Below, one piece after another: positions 56,890-64,000 of a stretch of 64,000 nt of DNA. The notes under the pieces are model-generated. The model was not told where the DNA came from, did not search any database, and was given only the letters and a program-made list of their open reading frames with translations. A program made the position numbers and the translations under genes. Every line of letters starts with the position of its first letter. Position 1 is the stretch's first letter. This DNA comes from Melastoma dodecandrum (taxonomy: Eukaryota; Streptophyta; Magnoliopsida; Myrtales; Melastomataceae): assembly GCA_029817715.1 (NCBI GenBank), contig JARUPY010000395.1, forward strand, positions 1,240,001 to 1,304,000, in the 5' to 3' direction.

Positions 56890-58450
56890 TTTGTAGGAAA
56901 TAATTGTTTTGTCCCTAATGAAGTGATGCGATCATTTTGTGACCAATCGGGTTTAAATTTAATAGTTAATAAAGACTTTCGTAATTTTACTGGAATCAAT
57001 CCCAACAACTTGGTCGGTCACTTAGTTCATATTTCTGTTGAATTCTAAATTATTGGTATTTTGGCATAACATTTCATGAAAATAATCTTTCTTTATTTTC
57101 AAAAAATACAATTTAACATTTTGACCGTTTGTATATTTAGAAAAAAAGGTACTTCTAAAAAGAGGTAATTATTTAATATTTTTGAAAATTAGTCAACTAC
57201 ACTCTTCTTGAAAACAAAAAACTCATTGGGGTGTGTTTGTTACTCTTCAAATTTAAAAAGTTGAAGAAGAGTAGATATAATCAGGAACTTGATACAGAAG
57301 TAGACTACCAACCCTATCGGATGTTTAACATGTTCGACCTAGGAATTTGTACACTATTTTTTTTTTGTGAGTTATCTAGTTCGTTTGTGAGTTTTGTCGT
57401 GTATTTTTTTTTTGTCCAAGTGATGCGATCATTTTTGTGTAATCTGGTTTCAATGTATGAGTAATCAAGACTTATTATTAATTTAATAGTCCTTTAATAG
57501 TAAAATTAATCATCTTCTTTTATTTGAAAAATTATTTCCTACAAATATGAATTTTAATTTCATTGGCAAATTCATTCTATTCAGAACTTTTTTATAATGA
57601 TTATAGCTGAGATTCATTTTCCAGAAAACTCGTTATGTTCAGAAAAGTTCGTATGACATGATCGTGAAACAAATTTCCTGTGATGATTATGAGAGAACAA
57701 GCTTTTTTGTTTACGGTCGACTGTAAAATGGGTCGCAGTGGACCGAAATCTCAATAAAGTGAGAAAACGGAGCTCACGACATGGCATATTTGCGGCTTCC
57801 TTTATGTCTTGGTTATATTTCTTTGTCCGTAAAAAGTTGGCTTCTTGTCGTAACGTTAAAGAATGAAGTCTTAACAAGAATCCAATTTACATTAATTCTC
57901 GCAAAAGATAAAGATCATCTCAAATATAAATATTTGACACCAAGCTGAGATTGCCAAACTTTTCTGCCTTTAAAATCAACAAAACCTATGAAGAGATTCT
58001 CTAGCTTAAAATAATATAATAATATTTTTTGTATAGAGCAATTAAAATAAGCAAAATCTATCTAAATTTCTGCTTAACTTTTCTGCCATTTAAATTAGTT
58101 GTATGTGGCTTACTTATCAAATAAACTACTATCACAACCAAAATTAAAAATTATATAGACCAATCCCCTTGCCCGATCGCAAGACCACCTCCCAGCTTTC
58201 CTTGACAATGATCCCGCCTTCGCCTGCCCTCCCGACCCCCCAACTCCCCTTCTCTTCCCTCGCTCTGTCTCGCCATATGTTGCTCGGCAGCACGGCAATG
58301 ACGACCGCTCCTGCCTCACTCCGCCGTTGCAAAAGGTAATATCGTGTGGTTTTGGATGCGTTGTCCAATCTTTGTGCATTGTCCCATGAGGGGGGACTTA
58401 GCGGTGTCCGTTTCTTTCTGCAGGTGGGGTCCACGATTCATGACGCATTT
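56890..58450. other. Intergenic, no gene seen
   Basis: It includes a short repeated block: TTTGTCCCTAATGAAGTGAT at about 56912 and a shorter version, both followed by GCGATCATTTT (about 56929 and 57426). 58140-58430 is GC-rich with short frames lacking motifs. Confidence 0.5.
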
Positions 58451-60284
58451 TGTTGGCCCAAAGATTATACTAAGAGGGGGGGTGAATTAGTGTTAAGTCC
58501 AATTAAGGAATTCTTGAACGCTTTTTCACAACCCTCACAGCGGAAGTAACTTACTGTAATTTACAGAGCCTTCAAGCTTCTGTAATTATGGAACGTGTGA
58601 AATTGACTTCGAAATGAGTCGCAGAACACAAAGGATTTTATAGTGGTTCGGTGAAATCACCTACGTCCACTTTCGGTCACTTTTCACTAATAACTCATAT
58701 AGAGATTACAGTGTAGAAGGTAAAACCTTCTGTGGTGCAAGAAAACAATTTCTTTGACCACGGGACGGTAAGACAAGCTTTACCAATGCAAGAAACACTC
58801 TTGCTGTGTTTAGGATGCGTCTAGGTCGAATCACAAGGAAATCAACCAGACTTGAGCAAGCACAGAACGTTGGCTGGAAGCTTCAGCCTTCTGTGACTAT
58901 GTAGCGAGCTATTCCTTCTGTGGATCAGCGAACAGATCTGATGACGCTTTATCCAAGTGTTTGGATGCCTCTGATATGCTTCTCTTTTTGTCTTTTTGAT
59001 TTAATCTGCAAAACAAATAAAGATAATACGACTACAGTAGGTTTCAGTCCCTCACCACTTACGCCTGCTGCAACAACCTTCTCTTCGACCTGCTGTACGC
59101 CCACCCGGCTTCACTGACAGCACTCCTGGCCAAGTCCTTCGGTTTTGCAGCCAACGACGCCCACGGAGTGGCTTCACCAAAGCACACCTGCTGCAAACGC
59201 ACAGATAACAAAATAACCAACTACAGAAGGTTGGAGGTCCCTCACCACTGAACCCCTGCTACGGACTCCTTCTCTCCGACCAACTCTGTACGCCTACTCG
59301 CCACCAACGAACCCTTCCCCAGGCCCTGATGCACGCAGTCCGACGTCACGGACAAAGTTCCGGTCGAGTCCTTCAGATCCGTACGCAACGAAGTCACCGG
59401 AGCGGCTTCACCCACGCTCAACCCGCTGTAGTTACCTCCTGCGAGAACTCTCGCCTGGAGAACCCGTCCTGCACACTTGCACACACGTTAAACACCACTA
59501 ACGTTGCCAAATGCCAAGACTTACCTCTGATCTATATTTTTAATGTTTTTAGGTTTTTCTTTTATATAGAGGTTCTGTCCTCCTGTAAATAAGGAAACTT
59601 ATTTTGCCAAAAACGTAAAGTGACCAGATTCATCCCCAACGTGTAAAAATCATTTAGGGACAATATTTGATCGATTTTAGATCAATCGAATCATCTAATC
59701 ACGAGATCTCATCTTACAGAATGTTAGAGCCTAAATCGGTCAGCAACCTTCTATAGTTGGAAAGAAAGAATATTTTATTTCCAACTTGAGAAATATGATG
59801 ATGGGGTCGTGCAAATATCTGGTTGGAACCTCCAGATTTAATTTTGTCTTATTTTGACAATTAAATCCCCAGATAATGCATTACAGAAGGTTCGGCCAGT
59901 AACAGCAACTTGACCTTCTATATAAGGAAATAATCAACGATTTATTCCCAAAATAATTGATTCGTTCCAGACAAGTAAAACATTGTATCTGGACGAAATA
60001 TTAATCCAAATAATATTCCTAAGAATATTCTCTTTTTGAATTAATAATTTAATTAAGATAATCAATAATTAATTAATAAATAATTTATTATTGAAATATC
60101 TATTTATGGAAATATTCTCTAATCACGTCTCTTGATCTGAAATGATCCTTGGAGGGTGAAGAAAATATTTTCATGATATTTTCCTCTCTTACGAAGCGTA
60201 TCTTCGTTACAGGAGGTTTCAGCTTCTGTAAAGTCATAGCAGGTCAAACCTGCTGTTTGACTCATCATCAAAATCTTGTCAACA
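58451..60284 (-). mobile_element. Solo LTR related to the SIRE-like family
   Basis: It starts TGTTGGCCCAAAG and soon shows TACTAAGAGGGGGGGTGAAT and AGTCCAATTAAGGA, as in the LTRs at 33919 and 43577. It ends CATCATCAAAATCTTGTCAACA, matching their other end, and the interior shares many AGAAGG/CTTCTG words but is diverged. No internal region accompanies it, so it is a solo LTR left by recombination. Flanks CATTT (58446-58450) and CGTTT (60285-60289) differ at one base and could be an old target duplication. Confidence 0.8.
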
Positions 60285-62893
60285 CGTTTCCTATGCCAGA
60301 ATCTCATCGGGGTAGCAGCAGGAACGGGAGGTGGGGAAGGAAGCTTTCATTCTTGCAGCACTTTGGGGTCGATCGAGATCCGACAGGATCAACTCGGAAA
60401 CGGACCACCACAGCCAGGTTTCTGCCGTTTTCGACAGTGACTCGTCTGAATCTTCCCATCCTTATTAGCAAACCTGAAGGGGCGCTGGAGGAACAGCCTC
60501 CAACCTCGTCGGGGAAAGAATACATGTCACACTGACAATGAATCATCCCATGGGCGAAGCAGTTGGACAGTGCAACCAATGCCAGACCGAGGATTTCAGC
60601 CAGAGTCCGGCGGAGAGTGCTGCAGGGGTTATTCTTCAGAGAAGGCAACTCCAGCATCGGTTATGAGTAGGAGGAAAGGGAGAGGTCACTAGACGGAAGT
60701 GGTGGGAATGCGATTCTGCCTTAGTCCATTGGTGCGTGCAAGCCCCGCCGGGCGCATGCGAGCCACCTCAGAGGCAGGTTACCCCATCGATGTTCGAGTG
60801 CCGGGGGTGGCGAAGTCCGGGAGGAGAGGGGCTACTAACAACCGCAATGGGTGACAGCCGGGTCACTGGATTTCCGACCGATCACCTGGAAATGATGGAA
60901 TTACCCTTGAAGGAAAGGAGGCCGACTTCGTTTTAATTTTCGTTTTGGGGGGGTAAGCAAGCAGATACGGTTATCTTAAGCCACGGTAATTGATATTTCT
61001 TCCTTATTTGTTCATGGACTAAAACGTGGATAGGTTTTTTAATAAATAAGATAAAATAAAAAATGGATATAGTATTATCATACCATTTTAACCCAACCGT
61101 TAGTTATGTCCATGCTTTGTCTTTTCATTAAAAAAAGAGGCTGATTTGCATAATATCACGTTCACATCTTTTATTATCTGTGAACGACGTACATATGATA
61201 TGGATACGATGGTTATGGTATTTTGTAATAAGAGTGGTCTGCACAGACAAATGCCACTCGTCATTCAATGCACAACAATTCTTACCGTCCAATCGTAATT
61301 TTTGTGGGAAGCAGCTTTCCCCCTGTCTCTTAACATTCTTTTATATTTTTAAAGATTTGATGACAACCAATATTAAGACAAACAAAAAAGACACGAAATT
61401 TAACGACAACCGATTTGAAAAAGAATGCTACGGATAGGATATAATAGACATAAAGGGGCTTTTGATTAATTCGGGCATTTTTATCTCTGAATTGGGGAGG
61501 AAGAAATCGTTACCATATAATGGAATGGAGATCCTCCTAATCATTTATGCTAGCCGATCATGAATTACTCTCTCTCGAGGTTAAAACCGTACCAAAGATT
61601 TAGGCCGATATCTTATTAGGCGAGGTCTGGGGGTGAAGTTTAATGTTTGCTTAATCCACCCATTTCCTTGACCCAATCAATGGCTTAGGAAACAGTTTTG
61701 TCGGAACTTTGGTAATTGTTCGAGAACCAAGTGCGAATGACACCCATTACCAACGGCACCTCCAGCAACAACACGAATAAAGTTCTCTTACAATTAGAAC
61801 TAGTGTTTCGATGTGAATACATTTTCCGAAATTTTTGGAGTTTTCACGATGATTCACCCTGCCCACACACATCATTGTTTTTCTTCTTTCCCCTTAAATT
61901 ACGAGCTCGAATTATGATGAATGTGATCTGATACTATATGCAGACGACACCTTAAGCGGTCGATCAATTTTGGCACACTGGACGACGACTTTGGCATGTA
62001 TGGCTGTTGATGTTGATACGATATAATAAGTAAAATGAACTTCACTTGCGTATTAAGAAAAATAAGATACATAAAAAGATTAACTAATGTAACTGTCAGT
62101 TATAAACATTCGTAAGGTTTATGTGGACAAAGCATTTTGGAGTAAAAATAAAGGAGGTTGTGGAATGTGTGAGTCAAATGATGATGTCTCCCCTTTTTAT
62201 CATTTTTTTGTGATCAGGGTTTATACTCTATTATTCTTACCTCAAAGTTTTAGTGTTGAAAGAAACTATTACAGACGGCGACGACGGAATGTAAAATGAT
62301 ATTTACCAATGTGATACAGACTATTGGTGTGTTCTCTTTTCTTTCCATTTATGATACAGACTATTGGTTTGACTTTATTGTGGGTGTGTGCATGTGTAAA
62401 GAAAGTTGGGGAATAATCTACATGAATAACACGACATCCCACAAACAGACGAAGGAAATCGTGACGTAAGTATTAAATCATCACAGCCATATGTTAGAAG
62501 ACTCTTTTATTAATGATCGACCTCATCTTCTCCCCGGGTGGACATTCCCCTCCCCTTTTGTATCACATGATCGGGACGATCCTCAAGGTTTGAACAATTA
62601 ATGTCGTCTTGGAATGCAACAATTTCTCTAACTTTACATGACTTTTGTTGGTTCATCACGAGAAGAACGAAAACTAATAACTAAAACCCCTTTATAATAT
62701 TGAAGAATTTAAGAGAAAAACGAAGAAGAATAACTTACTTATAATATGGGGAGTCGAGCTTCTTTATATAAGAATTGGGAGTTCGATTGCCTTTCCCTCC
62801 CTCCTGAAGCGGTGCAAATACTGGGCTCATGGATCAAAGCCGCTTTCGAAAAACAAAATTACTGTGAATGTCATTATGACTCCGAGTAGTAAT
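60285..62893. other. Intergenic; GC-rich at left, AT-rich at right, no gene recognised
   Basis: 60304-60657 has a 117-codon minus-strand frame with a hydrophobic stretch (LGLALVALSNCFAHG) but no family I know. 60736-60936 has a plus-strand frame with no motif. From 61000 on nothing is seen. Confidence 0.45.
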
Positions 62894-64000
62894 TGTTGAG
62901 ACTCTTCGCCCGTCGAGATTTTTCATCTATTAAGATCTTTCGTATACCGAGACCATTCATTTACCAAGAGGTTTCATTTGATTATATTATTATAAATAGA
63001 GGGCCGTTAAAGAAGTATTTTGTACATTTGATTGAAATCAATAAAGAATTCCCCTTTACTCTTTCTCACTTGTTCCCTCGTTTCTTCCGTCTTGTCTACG
63101 TTCTTCATTTTATAATAGTTATCAGCACGATTCCCTCGTTTCGAAGGAAAGGGCAAGTTTCCCTCCACGTCCGTGGAAGCTAAGTTTCCCTCCTCGTCCG
63201 TGGAAGCCAGGACGATCTGAGTTGACCACGGTATCCTCGAAAAAACTTTCAATCTTATTTCCTTTTATCACATCATTTATTTTCTTTTATAGTCATCATG
63301 TCGAACCTCGCGAATTTGAAATTCATGTCCCTTGACATCACCGGAAGGAATTACCTCTCATGAATTTTAGATGCTGAAATTCATTTGGCAGCCAATGGTC
63401 TTGGAAACACCATCGAATACCAAAACACGGCATCCGACCAAGATTAGGCCAAAGCAATGATTTTCCTTTGTCGTCATCTTCACGAAGGTTTAAAAATCGA
63501 GTACCTCACCGTGAAAGAATCATTATTCCATGGAATAGTTTGAAATAAATGTATGATCATTTGAAAACCGTCATTCTTCCGAAGGCTCAATTTGATTGGT
63601 TACATTTGCGCCTTCAAGATTTTAAATCAGTGAGCGAATATAATTCAGCATTATTTCGAATTACTTCTTAATTGAAATTGTGTGGAGAAATTATTACGGA
63701 TGGAGATATGTTAGAAAAAACATTTTCCACTTTTCATGCATCGAATGTGCTCCTGCCGCAGCAATATCGTGCAAAAGGTTTTGAGAAGTATTATGAATTG
63801 ATTTTATGTCTCTTATTGGCTGAACAAAATAATGAGCTTCTGATGAAGAATCATGAGGCCCGTCTGACGGGATCTGCTCCATTCCTTGATGTGAATGTGA
63901 CAACATATAATTATGGAGGACGTTTTGGTCGTGCCCCAATCGTGACCGTAGAAATGGACGTGGACGTGTTGGTGGTCGACATTTTCTTAACAATCGCCCC
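62894..64000 (+). mobile_element. 5' end of a further Ty1/copia element, cut by the window edge
   Basis: A short LTR probably begins TGTTGAGACTC (62894) and ends near 63117, just before TTATCAGCACGA, a primer-site wording known from copia elements with small LTRs. Gag follows at 63298. The right end lies outside the window. Confidence 0.7.
63298..64000 (+). pseudogene. copia gag (UBN2-like) remnant
   Basis: From ATG 63298: MSNLANLKFMSLDITGRNYL, then a TGA where the family has Trp, ILDAEIHLAANGLGNTIE, another stop, AKAMIFLCRHLHEGLKIEYL. Further recognisable scraps occur in shifted frames up to the right edge, where an Arg/Gly-rich segment begins. Stops and shifts show that it is inactive. Confidence 0.8.

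Noticed and set aside
60304..60657. 117-codon minus-strand frame with a hydrophobic segment
   Set aside because: No recognisable family, no clear gene structure and a likely repeat-rich setting; not strong enough for a gene call.

Overview
The window is nuclear DNA of a flowering plant, most likely a rosid eudicot. It holds TIR-type and coiled-coil-type NBS-LRR genes with spliceosomal introns, Ty1/copia and Ty3/gypsy LTR retrotransposons of plant lineages, and long AT-rich intergenic DNA. I could not fix the species; Myrtales is only a guess. No rRNA or tRNA gene, CRISPR array or bacterial-type operon is visible. Almost every gene here is broken, and much of the sequence is mobile DNA.

Layout. 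1-3.4 kb: a decayed coiled-coil NBS-LRR (CNL) gene on the minus strand, running off the left edge. 3.5-8.7 kb: AT-rich DNA and a small internally deleted copia element (5,471-7,748). 8,718-20,156: a complete-length Ty3/gypsy element of the Tat type with 5-bp target duplication GAAAC, two LTRs, a gag-pol frame closed only by nonsense codons, and an antisense ORF. 20.6-21.2 kb: the 3' end of a second CNL gene, cut by an unclassified repeat starting at 21,162. 23.0-30.4 kb: a degenerate Athila-like gypsy element, followed by a fragment of an ammonium transporter gene. 32.1-46.3 kb: a TIR-NBS-LRR (TNL) gene on the minus strand, split inside its kinase-2 motif by an 11.3-kb SIRE-like copia element (33,919-45,200; target duplication GACCC). 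That element carries a third, intact 581-codon ORF.

47.8-50.9 kb is the most unusual stretch: a mosaic of intron-less pieces of five unrelated host genes, all in the same orientation. In order they are a starch branching enzyme, a sugar transporter, a cellulose synthase-like protein, a Raf-like kinase and an ER-type calcium ATPase. They abut one another within a few bases, often at points where both parents encode the same residues. The mosaic lies between two pieces of a repeat that also occurs at 21.2-21.8 kb. The arrangement resembles chimeric retrocopies made by reverse-transcriptase template switching, or a Bs1-like gene-capturing retroelement. Just to its right is a small three-exon gene for a cysteine-containing secreted protein (51.9-54.0 kb), which seems to have lost its start codon.

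54-64 kb is mostly non-coding, with a CNL N-terminal scrap, a tRNA-derived SINE-like head, a solo LTR related to the SIRE-like family, and the start of another copia element at the right edge.

There are no operon-like gene relations. The unifying theme is an NBS-LRR neighbourhood repeatedly invaded by retroelements, where reverse transcription appears to have both broken resistance genes and assembled a new chimeric sequence.
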